NCBI RefSeq assembly: GCF_009709555.1 | Contig: NZ_WJBG01000222.1 | Coordinates: 1-64,000 of the forward strand | Length of the DNA stretch: 64,000 nucleotides | Source of the DNA: Streptomyces blattellae | GTDB taxonomy: Bacteria > Actinomycetota > Actinomycetes > Streptomycetales > Streptomycetaceae | Direction of reading: 5' to 3' | Shown here: positions 26,326-34,839 of the stretch, piece after piece | Layout of the letters: every line of letters begins with the position of its first letter | How positions within the stretch are numbered: the stretch's first letter is position 1 | Made by a program: the position numbers and the translations under genes | Notes under the pieces: model-generated | Seen by the model: the letters and a program-made list of their open reading frames with translations, nothing else | What the model was told of the DNA's origin: nothing | Database searches by the model: none

Positions 26326-27372
26326 TCACTCCTTCTCCTCCAGCAGCCGCCGCGCCGTGCTCGTGTCCGTGACCAGCGCCGTGATCCACCGCCCCCGCAA
26401 CGCCCCCCGCACCGCGGCGTACTTGCGCCGGCCGCCCGCGACGGCGATGCGGCGGGGGACCACGCGGAGCTGGTCCGCGGAGACACCGATCGTGCGCTCG
26501 CCCAGCCCCGCGTCGACGTATATCCCGTTCTCGTCGAAGAAGCGCTGGCAGATGTCCCCGACCGCCCCCAGCGACCGCAGCCGCGCCAGCACGTCCTCCG
26601 CGACCGCGTTCCCGCTGAGCCGCAGCAGCGGCGAGGGCTCGACACTGCCGATGCCGACGAGGACGACCGTCAGCTGCTGCCAGGCCTGGCTGACCTCCGC
26701 CACCGTCGGGTCGTGCAGCAGCGAGAGCCGGGCCTCGGCGGAGCCGACCAGCCCCGGGGCCCGGACGAAGAGCGGGGTGCCGCCCGTCAGGTCGGCGAGG
26801 CGCGCGGTGAGGCGGGTGGCCTGGACCTGGCCCTGGGGGTCGCCCATACCGCCCATGAGCTGGACGACCTTGTCGGCCACCTGCTGCTTGGCCGGCCGCA
26901 TCACGTTGGCGGCGGCGAGCAGGGTCTCGCTCCAGGTGGAGACCCCGATCAGGTCCCCGGGGCGGAAAGCCGTCTCCAGATAGCTGGCCGCGCCGGAGCC
27001 GAGCGCGCGGAGCAGGCTGCGCGGGTGGTCGAGCAGGTCGTCCCCGTCGATGATCACCACGTCCGCCAGCTGATAGCGCTCGGCGACGGCGTCCTCCAGG
27101 TCGCTGTGGATGCCCTCGGGGGAGACCACGACGGTACGCACCACGCCCAGCTCGGCCGCGCTGCGCAACAGCCGGGAGACACCGGCCTGGGAGAGGTTCA
27201 GCGCATCGGCGATCTGGGCCTGGCGCAGGCCGCGTTCGTGGTACATCCGGGCGACACGGACGATCAGCCGGAGTTTGTCGACCGACTCGTGGCCGGTGAG
27301 GTCTGGATGTGGGGACATTCGCTCAACATTACTGAGATCGGGGCCGCTGCGGCCCCCCGCGGCAGGGCTCAT
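26326..27372 (-). CDS. SorC/DeoR-type sugar-responsive transcriptional regulator
   Basis: A 348-residue SorC-family repressor or activator. The N-terminal helix-turn-helix (MYHERGLRQAQIADALNLSQAGVSRLLRSA) is followed by the SugarBD domain with VVSPEG, GVSTWSETLLAAANVM, VVQLMGGMGD and GDICQRFFDENG. The ATG at 27372 overlaps the kinase stop (ATGA), implying coupling; a second in-frame ATG at 27318 gives a more usual N-terminus. It is the likely regulator of the whole 23.6-41 kb locus, its effector probably a phosphorylated pentose or pentulose. Confidence 0.9.
   Translation of the reverse strand: MSPAAGGRSGPDLSNVERMSPHPDLTGHESVDKLRLIVRVARMYHERGLRQAQIADALNLSQAGVSRLLRSAAELGVVRTVVVSPEGIHSDLEDAVAERYQLADVVIIDGDDLLDHPRSLLRALGSGAASYLETAFRPGDLIGVSTWSETLLAAANVMRPAKQQVADKVVQLMGGMGDPQGQVQATRLTARLADLTGGTPLFVRAPGLVGSAEARLSLLHDPTVAEVSQAWQQLTVVLVGIGSVEPSPLLRLSGNAVAEDVLARLRSLGAVGDICQRFFDENGIYVDAGLGERTIGVSADQLRVVPRRIAVAGGRRKYAAVRGALRGRWITALVTDTSTARRLLEEKE
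27325..27339. promoter_or_regulatory. Possible operator near the sorC start
   Basis: CTCAACATTACTGAG lies between the two candidate starts of the regulator, with 4-bp inverted ends. If the second ATG is used this would be leader DNA. Weak evidence; it differs from the TGAAT-N4-ATTCA palindromes elsewhere in the locus. Confidence 0.2.
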
Positions 27373-28928
27373 GACGTGGGCACCTTACCCGCGCCCCGGC
27401 TGCGCGCCACCGCGTCGTGCCAGTCCGCCAGCCGTCGCAGCCGTTCCGGTTCGGGGAGCGTCGGCGGGTACACCTCGGCGTCCCGTGGGAGCGCGGCAAG
27501 ACGCTCCCGGCCGACGAGTCCCGCGCTGCGGGCGGCCAGCCGGGCGGCGCCCAGGGCGGAGAGCCCGCCGGTCCGGGGGCGTTCGACGGTACGGCCGGAG
27601 AGGTCCGCCTGGAGCCGCATCAGCACGGGGTTGCCGCTGGGCCCGCCGTCGGCCAGCACGACGGCGACCCGGTCGCCGGCCCGGTCGACGGCGGCCACCA
27701 CGTCCTCGACCTGGAAGGCGATCGACTCCAGTGCGGCCCGCGCCAGTTCCGGCGTGCCGGTGCCGAGGGTGAGGCCGCTGATCAGTCCGGTCGCGTCGTT
27801 GTCCCACCAGGGGGCGGCCAGCCCGCCGAACGCGGGTACCAGGTGGACGCCGCCGGAGTCGGGCGCGGCGGCCGTCGCCAGCTCGGCCTCGGTACGGCCG
27901 ACCAGGCCGGCCAGCCAGCGCAGGGTGGCGCCGGAGGAGCGGATGTTGCCCTCCAGGGCGTAGGCGGGGACACCGCCGTCGGTGCCGCTGCCGTCCCAGG
28001 CGATGGTGCTGTCGTCCCAGGCGATGGTCAGGCACAGCGCGTCACCGGCACCGGGCGCCTCGGGCGAGGCGACGAGCCCCATCACGGAGGAGCCGGTGCC
28101 GTAGGTGGCCTTGACCCGGCCGGGTGCGAGGACCCCGTGCCCGAGAAGTGCCGCGTGCGAGTCCCCGAGCACCGCGCCCACCGGGGTGCCGTCCACCAGT
28201 GGCGGCACGCCCCGCACCGAGGGGAAGGGCCCGGTGGAGGCGGCCACCCGGGGCAGTGCGGCGCGTGGTACGCCGAAGAGGGCGAGCAGGGCCTCGTCCC
28301 AGTCGCGGCGCCGGATGTCCAGGAGCTGGGTGCGGGCCGCGTTGCCGACCTCGATGACGTGCTCGGCGCCGCCGCCGAGCCGCCACAGCAGCCAGGAGTC
28401 GACGGTGCCCAGGCACAGTTCGCCGCGCCGGGCCCGGGTGCGGTCCGGGTCGTAGGTGTCGAGCAGCCACTTCGCCTTCAGCGCGCTGAACATCGGGTCC
28501 AGCGGCAGCCCGGTGGCGGCCCGCACCCCGGGGCCGGCGCCGTCGGCGAGCAGCCGGGCGCAGACGTCGGCGGTGCGGCGGTCCTGCCAGCCGAGCAGCG
28601 GGCCGACCGGTTCGCCGGTGACGCGGTCCCAGAGCAGCACCGACTCGCGCTGGGTGCTGAGACCGACGGCGGCGACGGCCGCCGGGTCGTGGCCGGCCAG
28701 GCAGTCGCGCACCGCCGCGGTCACGCTCCGCCAGATCTCCTCGGCGGACTGCTCCACCCAGCCCGGCCGGGGGTAGGCGGCGGCCAGCGGGGCACCGGCG
28801 GAGGCCAGCACGGTGCTTTCGGGGTCGGTGAGGACGGCCTTGCTGGCGGAGGTGCCCTGGTCGACGGCGAGGATCAGCGGCCCGCGGCGCCCGCCTGCCG
28901 CCCCCGTGTCAGCTGCCCTGTCCGTCAT
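27369..28928 (-). CDS. FGGY-family carbohydrate kinase (candidate D-apulose kinase)
   Basis: A 519-residue sugar kinase of the FGGY (xylulokinase/glycerol kinase) family. The N-terminal actin-like domain starts LILAVDQGTSASKAVLTD, with VGLSTQRESVLLWD and GWQDRRT. The second domain has VKATYGTGSSVMGL, LADGGPSGNPVLMRLQADL and LGAARLAA. A small internal duplication (TIAWDDSTIAWDGS) is present. The ATG at 28928 follows GGGGAG; an in-frame extension upstream only translates the tandem array. Together with the split transketolase and the TIM-barrel isomerase it suggests phosphorylation of a pentulose, most likely D-apulose; xylulose-type substrates are the alternative. Confidence 0.87.
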   Translation of the reverse strand: MTDRAADTGAAGGRRGPLILAVDQGTSASKAVLTDPESTVLASAGAPLAAAYPRPGWVEQSAEEIWRSVTAAVRDCLAGHDPAAVAAVGLSTQRESVLLWDRVTGEPVGPLLGWQDRRTADVCARLLADGAGPGVRAATGLPLDPMFSALKAKWLLDTYDPDRTRARRGELCLGTVDSWLLWRLGGGAEHVIEVGNAARTQLLDIRRRDWDEALLALFGVPRAALPRVAASTGPFPSVRGVPPLVDGTPVGAVLGDSHAALLGHGVLAPGRVKATYGTGSSVMGLVASPEAPGAGDALCLTIAWDDSTIAWDGSGTDGGVPAYALEGNIRSSGATLRWLAGLVGRTEAELATAAAPDSGGVHLVPAFGGLAAPWWDNDATGLISGLTLGTGTPELARAALESIAFQVEDVVAAVDRAGDRVAVVLADGGPSGNPVLMRLQADLSGRTVERPRTGGLSALGAARLAARSAGLVGRERLAALPRDAEVYPPTLPEPERLRRLADWHDAVARSRGAGKVPTS

Positions 28929-28959
28929 ACCCGTCACTCCCCTGATACCCGTCCTGCCG

Positions 28960-29124
28960 TCTGAGACATGCCCGCCGTCCGACACATGCCGTCCCCTCCG
29001 ACACTTGCCGCGCCATCCGACACTTGCCTGCCGTCCAACACATGCCGCGCCATCCGACACATGCCGTCCCCTCCGACACTTGCCCCGCCATCCGACACAT
29101 GCCGTCCCCTCCGACACCCGTCAT
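28960..29124. repeat. Tandem array of 18-19-bp units between transketolase and kinase genes
   Basis: Eight full units and one partial: 28960-28977, 28978-28996, 28997-29015, 29016-29033, 29034-29052, 29053-29071, 29072-29090, 29091-29109, and 29110-29124. The core is TCCGACACATGCC with an A/T switch (CACATG or CACTTG) and tails that vary between GTCCCC, GCGCCA-like and shorter forms. The partial unit covers the stop codon of the transketolase gene. No spacers, so not a CRISPR. Confidence 0.85.
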
Positions 29125-30089
29125 ACCGTCGGCGCCGACAGTGCCAGCACCTCGCGCACCGCCTGCCGGATCCCGTCGGCGGTGAGACCGAAGTGTTCCA
29201 GCAGCCGGCTCGCGTCTCCGGTGGGGGCGAAGCCGGTCACGCCGAGCAGCCGGAGCGGCACCGGGCGGTGCTGGCCGACCAGGGACGCGACGGCCGCGCC
29301 CAGGCCGCCGCTGAGGGTGGCCTCCTCGGCGACGACGAGAGCGCCGGTCTCCGCCGCGGCGGCCAGCACCGCCGCCTCGTCCAGCGGGTCGACGAAGGGC
29401 GTGTTCAGCACCCGTACGGAGATGCCGTCGGCGGCCAGGGCCTCGGCGGCGGTCAGCGCTCGGGACACCAGGGTGCCGATGGCGATGACGGTGGCGTCGC
29501 TGCCCTCCCGCAGGGTGACCGACCGCCCGGCGCCGAAGGGCGTGCCGGGCGGGATGACATCGGGCACCTTGAAGCGGGGGACGCGCAGGTAGCAGGGGCC
29601 GTCGAAGGCGTACGCCCAGCGGATCGCGGCGCGGGTCTGCTCGCGGTCGGTGGGGACCAGCACCGGCAGGTCGGCGACGGCCCGCAGCCAGGAGAGGTCC
29701 TCGACGGAGTGATGGGTGGGGCCGAGTTCGCCGTACGCCATGCCCGGACTCTGGCCGCAGAGGATCACCTTGTGGGCGCTGTAGGCGCAGTCGGCCTTGA
29801 TCTGTTCGAGGGCCCGGCCGGTGAGGAAGGGCCCGGCGGCCGACACGAAGGGGATCATGCCGCCGTTGGCCAGGCCGGCGCCGACGCCGACCAGGTCCTG
29901 CTCGGCGATGCCCACGTTGATCAGGCGGTCGGGGAACTCGGCGCGGAAGCCCGCGAGGTTGCTGGAGCCGACCGAGTCGTTGCAGACGGCCACCACCCGG
30001 GGATCCTCGCGGGCCAGCGCGATCAGCTCCTCGGCGAACACCTGGCGGCAGTCGTAGGCGGCTTCGGTGCGGGCAACGGTGTTCTTCAA
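29121..30089 (-). CDS. Split transketolase, C-terminal (pyrimidine-binding) subunit
   Basis: A 322-residue protein equal to the C-terminal half of transketolase. The Pyr domain contains the catalytic-Glu motif NVGIAEQDLVGVGAGLANGG and CGQSPGMAYGELGPTHHSVED. The C-terminal domain contains GTLVSRALTAAEAL and VVAEEATLSGGLGAAVA. It begins at a TTG with GAGGAG eight bases upstream, and overlaps the stop of the N-terminal subunit by four bases. In the apiose route the equivalent pair (AptA/AptB) moves a two-carbon unit from apulose 4-phosphate to glyceraldehyde 3-phosphate; assignment to that reaction is inferred from context. Confidence 0.88.
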   Translation of the reverse strand: MKNTVARTEAAYDCRQVFAEELIALAREDPRVVAVCNDSVGSSNLAGFRAEFPDRLINVGIAEQDLVGVGAGLANGGMIPFVSAAGPFLTGRALEQIKADCAYSAHKVILCGQSPGMAYGELGPTHHSVEDLSWLRAVADLPVLVPTDREQTRAAIRWAYAFDGPCYLRVPRFKVPDVIPPGTPFGAGRSVTLREGSDATVIAIGTLVSRALTAAEALAADGISVRVLNTPFVDPLDEAAVLAAAAETGALVVAEEATLSGGLGAAVASLVGQHRPVPLRLLGVTGFAPTGDASRLLEHFGLTADGIRQAVREVLALSAPTV

Positions 30090-30979
30090 CGGGAGAGCTC
30101 CTCGATCGCGGCCTGCGCCTGCTGCCTGTCGGGCACCTTGTGGTGCCATTCGACGCGGTCCTCCATGAAGGAGACGCCCTTGCCCTTGACCGTGTCGGCG
30201 ATCACCGCGACCGGGCGGCCGTCCCGGGCCGGGCCGAAGGCGGTGAGCAGGGCGGCGTGGTCGTGCCCGTCGACCACCCGCGCCTCCCAGCCGAAGGCGG
30301 TCCACTTGTCGGCCAGCGGCTCCAGGGTCTTGGTGTCCTCGGTGCGGGCGCCCTGCTGGAGGCGGTTGCGGTCGACGACGGCGGTGAGCGAGGAGAGGCG
30401 GTGGTGGCCGGCGGTCATCGCGGCCTCCCAGTTGCTGCCCTCCTGCATCTCGCCGTCGCCCAGCACCACCACGGTGCGCCAGTTCCCGCCGGTCAGCCGG
30501 GCCGCCAGGGCGCTGCCGACGGCCACCGGGAAGCCGTGGCCGAGCGGGCCGGTGTTGGTCTCCACACCGGGGACCTTGCGGCGGTTGGGATGGCCGTTGA
30601 GTGCGGAGAGCGGCGCCATGAAGGTGTCCAGCTCCTTGTCGGCGAAGTAGCCGCAGTGCGCCAGCGTGGAGTAGAGGGCGGCGGCGCAGTGGCCCTTGCT
30701 GAGGATGAAGCGGTCCCGGCCGGGGGCGCGGGGGTGCTCGGGGTCGACGTCCAGGACCGCGCCGAAGAGGGTCACCAGGATGTCGGTGACGGACAGGTCT
30801 CCGCCGACATGGCCCAGCTGGGCGGCGTCGATCATCCTCACGATCCGCACCCGGACCTTGGCGGACATGGTCCGGAGCAGTTCCAGGGCTGCTTCCGGCC
30901 GGCCGTCCCGGGTGGCCTGCCGCAGCTCGCGGTACTGCGCCGCGGCGGCGTGGTCAGCACTGAGCATGTGAATATCCAT
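30086..30979 (-). CDS. Split transketolase, N-terminal (thiamine diphosphate-binding) subunit
   Basis: A 297-residue protein equal to the N-terminal PP domain of transketolase. Key features are QLGHVGGDLSVTDILVTLF, RDRFILSKGHCAAALYS, TGPLGHGFPVAVGSALAARL and the ThDP/Mg2+ motif GDGEMQEGSNWEA (174-186) with DRNR at 203-206. It is the first gene of the minus arm. A palindromic operator (30968-30983) overlaps its start codon. Subunit partner is the next gene. Confidence 0.9.
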   Translation of the reverse strand: MDIHMLSADHAAAAQYRELRQATRDGRPEAALELLRTMSAKVRVRIVRMIDAAQLGHVGGDLSVTDILVTLFGAVLDVDPEHPRAPGRDRFILSKGHCAAALYSTLAHCGYFADKELDTFMAPLSALNGHPNRRKVPGVETNTGPLGHGFPVAVGSALAARLTGGNWRTVVVLGDGEMQEGSNWEAAMTAGHHRLSSLTAVVDRNRLQQGARTEDTKTLEPLADKWTAFGWEARVVDGHDHAALLTAFGPARDGRPVAVIADTVKGKGVSFMEDRVEWHHKVPDRQQAQAAIEELSR

Positions 30980-30983
30980 TCAC
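30968..30983. promoter_or_regulatory. Palindromic operator over the transketolase start
   Basis: GTGAATATCCATTCAC, with perfect 6-bp arms around ATCC. It covers the start codon of the N-terminal transketolase gene and lies about 15-30 bases downstream of the predicted transcription start. It has the same TGAAT-N4-ATTCA architecture as the site at 31185-31200. SorC-family regulators bind palindromes of this general kind. Confidence 0.65.
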
Positions 30984-31004
30984 GCAGTGATTTATATGAT
31001 CCAG

Positions 31005-31033
31005 ATAGTGCGTCGCCCCCACCGCCGCGTCAA
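31005..31033 (-). promoter_or_regulatory. Promoter of the transketolase-kinase-sorC arm
   Basis: On the minus strand, TTGACG (31033-31028), a 17-base spacer and CACTAT (31010-31005). The predicted start is near 30998, just ahead of the operator at 30968-30983. Confidence 0.5.
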
Positions 31034-31129
31034 GACGTCGGCGAGGGGTGACCGCATGGCGGTCGCGCGAGGGTGAGTGGCGGACTTATGGGTCGCTTGC
31101 GGCGATTGGGAAACATAGCGGCAATACTC

Positions 31130-31159
31130 TTGACACGCGCGACAGGCCCGGCTTAGGTT
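31130..31159 (+). promoter_or_regulatory. Promoter of the isomerase-transporter-hydrolase arm
   Basis: TTGACA (31130-31135), an 18-base spacer and TAGGTT (31154-31159), with a start expected near 31166. The operator at 31185-31200 is about 20 bases downstream, where a bound regulator would block transcription. Confidence 0.6.
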
Positions 31160-31184
31160 CCCGGCCACCCCCATTTATCGCTAT

Positions 31185-31200
31185 CTGAATATTCATTCAG
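31185..31200. promoter_or_regulatory. Palindromic operator over the isomerase ribosome site
   Basis: CTGAATATTCATTCAG, perfect 6-bp arms around ATTC, sharing TGAATAT-CATTCA with the site at 30968-30983. It touches the AGGAGG ribosome site of the isomerase gene, whose GTG start is at 31210. Confidence 0.65.
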
Positions 31201-31209
31201 GAGGCCTTC

Positions 31210-32187
31210 GTGTCGACTCCGCCGCGCAGTTACGCCGGAGGGATGTGGAGTTTCGGCCGCATCATCGACCGGTACGCAACCGACGGCTACGGTCCGCCGG
31301 TCGGCACCCTCGACACCATCGAAATCGCCGCCAAGACCGGCGAGTTGGCGGCCCTGGACCTCAACTACCCCTTCGAAGCCGGAGTTTCGGTCGCCGACGT
31401 CAAGGCCGCCCTGGCCGGCCACTCGCTGGCCGTCACCAACATCACCCCGGTCATCTACGACCGGGGCTTTCGCAGCGGCTCCTTCACCGGCGCCGATCCG
31501 GCCACCCGCCGCGCCGCCGCGGACCTCGCCCACGAGTCCGTCGAGGTGGCCCGCCGGCTGGACGCCCGCTACGTGAAGTTCTGGCCCGGCCAGGACGGCT
31601 ACGACTACCCCTTCCAGGTCGACTACCCCACCCTGCGCCGCCACGCCGTCGAAGGCATCAGGGACGTGGCCCGCAACTTCCCCGACGTCACCTTCGCCAT
31701 CGAGTACAAGCTCAAGGAACCCCGCAACCGGCTCTTTTGGAGCACCGCCGCCGCCAGCCTGCTCGCCATCGAGCAGATGGGCGTCGACAACGTCGGTCTG
31801 GTCGTCGACTTCGGCCACTCGCTGTTCGCCAAGGAGAACCCCGCCGAGGCGCTGAGCCTCGCGCACAGCATGGGCCGGCTGGTCGACATCGAGCTCGACG
31901 ACAACTACCGCGAGTGGGACGACGACCTCACCGCCGGCGCCCTGCACCTGGTGGAAACCCTGGAGTTCCTGCACGTCGTACGCGAGGTCGGCTGGCAGGA
32001 ACCCCTCAAGCTCGACCTCTTCCCGTACCGCGAGGACCCGGGGGACGCGGTCCGCGAATCGATCGCCACCCTGCGCGCCCTCGAAGAGCGCGCCGCCCGT
32101 CTCGACCTCGGCGCGCTGCGCGAGGCCCAGTCCCGGCACGACGCGATGGCCGCCCAGCGGATCGTGCGCGCCGCACTGCTGGGCTGA
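31210..32187 (+). CDS. Xylose-isomerase-like TIM-barrel sugar isomerase (candidate D-apiose isomerase)
   Basis: A 325-residue protein of the AP-endonuclease-2/xylose-isomerase-like TIM-barrel superfamily. Likely metal ligands are in FAIEYKLKEPRN, VGLVVDFGHSLFAKE, LVDIELDDNYREWDDDL and LKLDLFPYRED. Starts at GTG with AGGAGG. In characterised transketolase-type apiose pathways the first step is a TIM-barrel apiose isomerase encoded with an FGGY kinase and a split transketolase, the same set found here. L-rhamnose isomerase-like or another pentose isomerase activity are alternatives. First gene of a seven-gene operon. Confidence 0.8.
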   Translation: MSTPPRSYAGGMWSFGRIIDRYATDGYGPPVGTLDTIEIAAKTGELAALDLNYPFEAGVSVADVKAALAGHSLAVTNITPVIYDRGFRSGSFTGADPATRRAAADLAHESVEVARRLDARYVKFWPGQDGYDYPFQVDYPTLRRHAVEGIRDVARNFPDVTFAIEYKLKEPRNRLFWSTAAASLLAIEQMGVDNVGLVVDFGHSLFAKENPAEALSLAHSMGRLVDIELDDNYREWDDDLTAGALHLVETLEFLHVVREVGWQEPLKLDLFPYREDPGDAVRESIATLRALEERAARLDLGALREAQSRHDAMAAQRIVRAALLG

Positions 32188-32270
32188 CCCGCCGCCCGGC
32201 AAACAGGCCCCGCTCCACGTACGCCGACCGCTGTCGTCCGCGAGGAAACAAGGATCTGGAGAAACCAGCA

Positions 32271-33803
32271 ATGCGCAGAAGAACTTTCGTCGGCGCCGGT
32301 GTCGTCGCCATTTTGGGCGGCACCGCCGCATGCTCCGGAGAGTCGGACACCAGCAGCGGCAACGGCGCGAGCGGCGGGACGCTGACCCTCGCCCCCCTCG
32401 TACCCTCCCAGCCCTGGGACCTGAAGGACGCGGGACTCGGCAACAACACCCAGTACTACCAGCCGGTCTATGACTCGTTGCTGCGGCTCGACACCAAGGC
32501 GGAACCGATACCCAACGTCGCCACCAAGTGGTCGTACGACAGCACCGGCACCGTGCTCACCCTCACCTTGCGCACCGGAATCACCTTCACCGACGGCGCC
32601 GCGCTGGACGCCAGCGCCGTCAAGAAGAACCTGGAGCACACCAGGACCGGCGCCAACGAGGCCGCCGGACAGCTCAAGGGCATCAAGGACGTCGAGGTGG
32701 TCGGCGCCGACACCGTCAAGGTGACGCTCAGCGCCCCCGACCCGTCCTTCGTCGCCAACCTCGGCTCGGTGGCCGGCATGCTCGCCAGTCCCCAAGCCAT
32801 CGACGCGGGCACCCTCAAGGACACACCGGTCGGCTCCGGCCCGTACACCCTGGACAAAGGCGCCACCACCAACGGCAGCGTCTACACCTTCGTGCGCAAC
32901 GAGAAGTACTGGAACGCCGATGAGTTCCCCTTCGACAAGATCGTCCTCAAGCCGCTGGCCGACCCCACCGCGATCCTCAACGCGCTGCGCTCCGGCCAGG
33001 TCGACGGCGCGCTCATCACCACCCCCAAGAACGTCGACGCCGCCAGGTCCGGTGGCCTGAACATCCTGCGGTACCAGCCGGGCGACGTCGCGGGCGTCTA
33101 CATCTGGGACCGCGACGGCAAGATCAGCAAGCCCCTGGGCGAGCTCAAGGTGCGGCAGGCCATCAATCACGCCTTCGACCGCGCCACTCTCATCAAGTCC
33201 GTCTACGGCGGCCTCGGCGAGCCGACCGCGCAGGTCTTCAACCCGATCAGCACCGCCTACGACGCCTCGCTCAACGACACCTACCCCTACGACCCCGCCA
33301 AGGCCAAGTCGCTGCTCGCCGAGGCCGGCTACCCGGACGGCTTCAGCGTCGACATACCCGACGTGGGCCCGATCTTCCCCGAGGCACAGGCCGCGATGGT
33401 GCAGTATCTCGGCGACATCGGCATCAAGTGCAAGCTGGTGACCGTCCCGTCGACCGAGCTGCTCAACCAGCTGCTGGCCGGCAAGTTCGCGATCTCCTAC
33501 TTCTCGCTCGCCTCCTTCCGGTCCTGGGACACCATCACGATCCAGGCCAGGCCGGACTCCTTGTGGAACCTCTTCAAGAACTCCGACCCCGAGCTCACGG
33601 CCCTGATCGACAGCGCGCAGAACAGCACCGGCGACAGCCAGAACGCCGACTTCAAGGAGATCAACACGTACCTGGTCGACCAGGCCTGGAACGCCCCCTG
33701 GGCCGTCGTGGAGAACTCCTACGCGACCTCCAGGCGCGTGAAGGTGACGGCTCAGGCATTCACCCCCGTCCCCGGCCTCTACAACTTCACGCCCGCCGGC
33801 TGA
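32271..33803 (+). CDS. ABC transporter substrate-binding lipoprotein (family 5, oligopeptide/oligosaccharide type)
   Basis: A 510-residue SBP_bac_5 receptor. The signal peptide starts MRRRTFVGAGVVAILGG and ends in the lipobox TAAC, followed by a Ser/Gly linker. The binding-protein core has QYYQPVYDSLLRLD, TLRTGITFTDGAALDA, GSGPYTL and VRQAINHAFDRATLIKSVYGG. In this family several members bind plant oligosaccharides rather than peptides, and the flanking GH43 and apiosidase-like genes favour that here. GGAGAAA ribosome site. Confidence 0.88.
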   Translation: MRRRTFVGAGVVAILGGTAACSGESDTSSGNGASGGTLTLAPLVPSQPWDLKDAGLGNNTQYYQPVYDSLLRLDTKAEPIPNVATKWSYDSTGTVLTLTLRTGITFTDGAALDASAVKKNLEHTRTGANEAAGQLKGIKDVEVVGADTVKVTLSAPDPSFVANLGSVAGMLASPQAIDAGTLKDTPVGSGPYTLDKGATTNGSVYTFVRNEKYWNADEFPFDKIVLKPLADPTAILNALRSGQVDGALITTPKNVDAARSGGLNILRYQPGDVAGVYIWDRDGKISKPLGELKVRQAINHAFDRATLIKSVYGGLGEPTAQVFNPISTAYDASLNDTYPYDPAKAKSLLAEAGYPDGFSVDIPDVGPIFPEAQAAMVQYLGDIGIKCKLVTVPSTELLNQLLAGKFAISYFSLASFRSWDTITIQARPDSLWNLFKNSDPELTALIDSAQNSTGDSQNADFKEINTYLVDQAWNAPWAVVENSYATSRRVKVTAQAFTPVPGLYNFTPAG

Positions 33804-33897
33804 AGCACCGGCCGCACCCGGCCGCGGCGCCCGCGTGGGCGCCGCGGCGACCCGCACCCACCCCGTCGTCCATGGCGTACCCCCCGGAGAAGCAGCC

Positions 33898-34839
33898 ATG
33901 AAGACTTTCCTGGCCCGCCGACTGTTGTCGGGCGTGGTCCTGGTGTTCGTGATCTCGTCCCTGACCTTCGTCCTCATGCGGCTGACCGGCACGGACATCG
34001 CCCGCAACATCGTGGGCCCCACGGCCACCACCCAGCAGGTCGCCGCGAAAGAAGCCGAACTGGGCCTCGACCGGTCCGTCGTGGTCCAGTACTGGGACTG
34101 GCTGACAGCGGCGGTCCGCGGTGACTTCGGACGCTCCTGGTTCAGCGGAGACACCGTCACCTCCTCACTCACCGACAAACTGCCGGTCACCCTCTCCATC
34201 GTGCTGGGCGGCCTGCTGCTGTCGGCCGTCGCCAGCGTTCTGCTGGGGGTGGCGGCAGCCGTACGGGGCGGCCTGCTCGACCGGGTCGTCCAGTTGCTCG
34301 CCATCATCGGCTTCGCAGTGCCCAGCTTCCTGGTCGCGCTGGTCCTGGCCCTCTTCGTCGCCGTGGAGTGGGGCTGGCTGCCGGCCACCGGCTACACGCC
34401 CTTCGCCGTCTCACCGTCCGCCTGGTTCGAGTCGATCACCCTGCCGTCGATCTCACTGGCGGTGGGCGCCGTCGCGGCCACCGCCCAGCAGGTGCGCGGC
34501 GCCATGGTCGACGTCCTGCGCAAGGACTACATACGCACCCTGCGCAGCCGCGGCCTGAGCCGCCGCAGCCTGCTGCTCAAGCACGCTCTCCGCAACGCCG
34601 CGCCGCCTGCCCTCACCGTGCTGGGTCTGCAGTTCGTCGGCCTGGTCGGCGGGGCCGTGGTGGTGGAGAAGGTCTTCGGCCTCACCGGGATCGGCAGCGC
34701 CGCCAACTCGGCCGCCTCCAGCGGCGACTCACCGCTGCTGATGGGCGTGGTGGTGGTCATGGTGACGCTGGTCGTGGTGGTCAACCTCCTGCTGGACGTC
34801 GCCCAAGGGTGGCTCAACCCGAAGGTGCGTGTCGGATGA
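33898..34839 (+). CDS. ABC transporter permease (DppB/OppB type)
   Basis: A 313-residue inner-membrane permease with six helices; it starts FLARRLLSGVVLVFVISSLTFVLMRL as OppB proteins do. The cytoplasmic EAA-like loop is DVLRKDYIRTLRSRGLSRRSLLLKHALRNA. Ends overlap the start of the next gene (ATGA). Part of the importer with the family-5 binding protein. Confidence 0.9.
   Translation: MKTFLARRLLSGVVLVFVISSLTFVLMRLTGTDIARNIVGPTATTQQVAAKEAELGLDRSVVVQYWDWLTAAVRGDFGRSWFSGDTVTSSLTDKLPVTLSIVLGGLLLSAVASVLLGVAAAVRGGLLDRVVQLLAIIGFAVPSFLVALVLALFVAVEWGWLPATGYTPFAVSPSAWFESITLPSISLAVGAVAATAQQVRGAMVDVLRKDYIRTLRSRGLSRRSLLLKHALRNAAPPALTVLGLQFVGLVGGAVVVEKVFGLTGIGSAANSAASSGDSPLLMGVVVVMVTLVVVVNLLLDVAQGWLNPKVRVG

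Noticed and set aside
28960..29124. CRISPR array
   Set aside because: Units of 18-19 bases abut each other without unique spacers and no cas genes are present.
28909..29124. Repeat-encoded peptide (MTGVGGDGMCRMAGQ...)
   Set aside because: Only the translation of the tandem array; no ribosome site or conserved sequence.
30968..31200. ArgR (ARG box) sites
   Set aside because: TGAAT-N4-ATTCA resembles the E. coli ARG box core, but no arginine genes are nearby and a SorC regulator is encoded in the locus, so a local operator is more likely.
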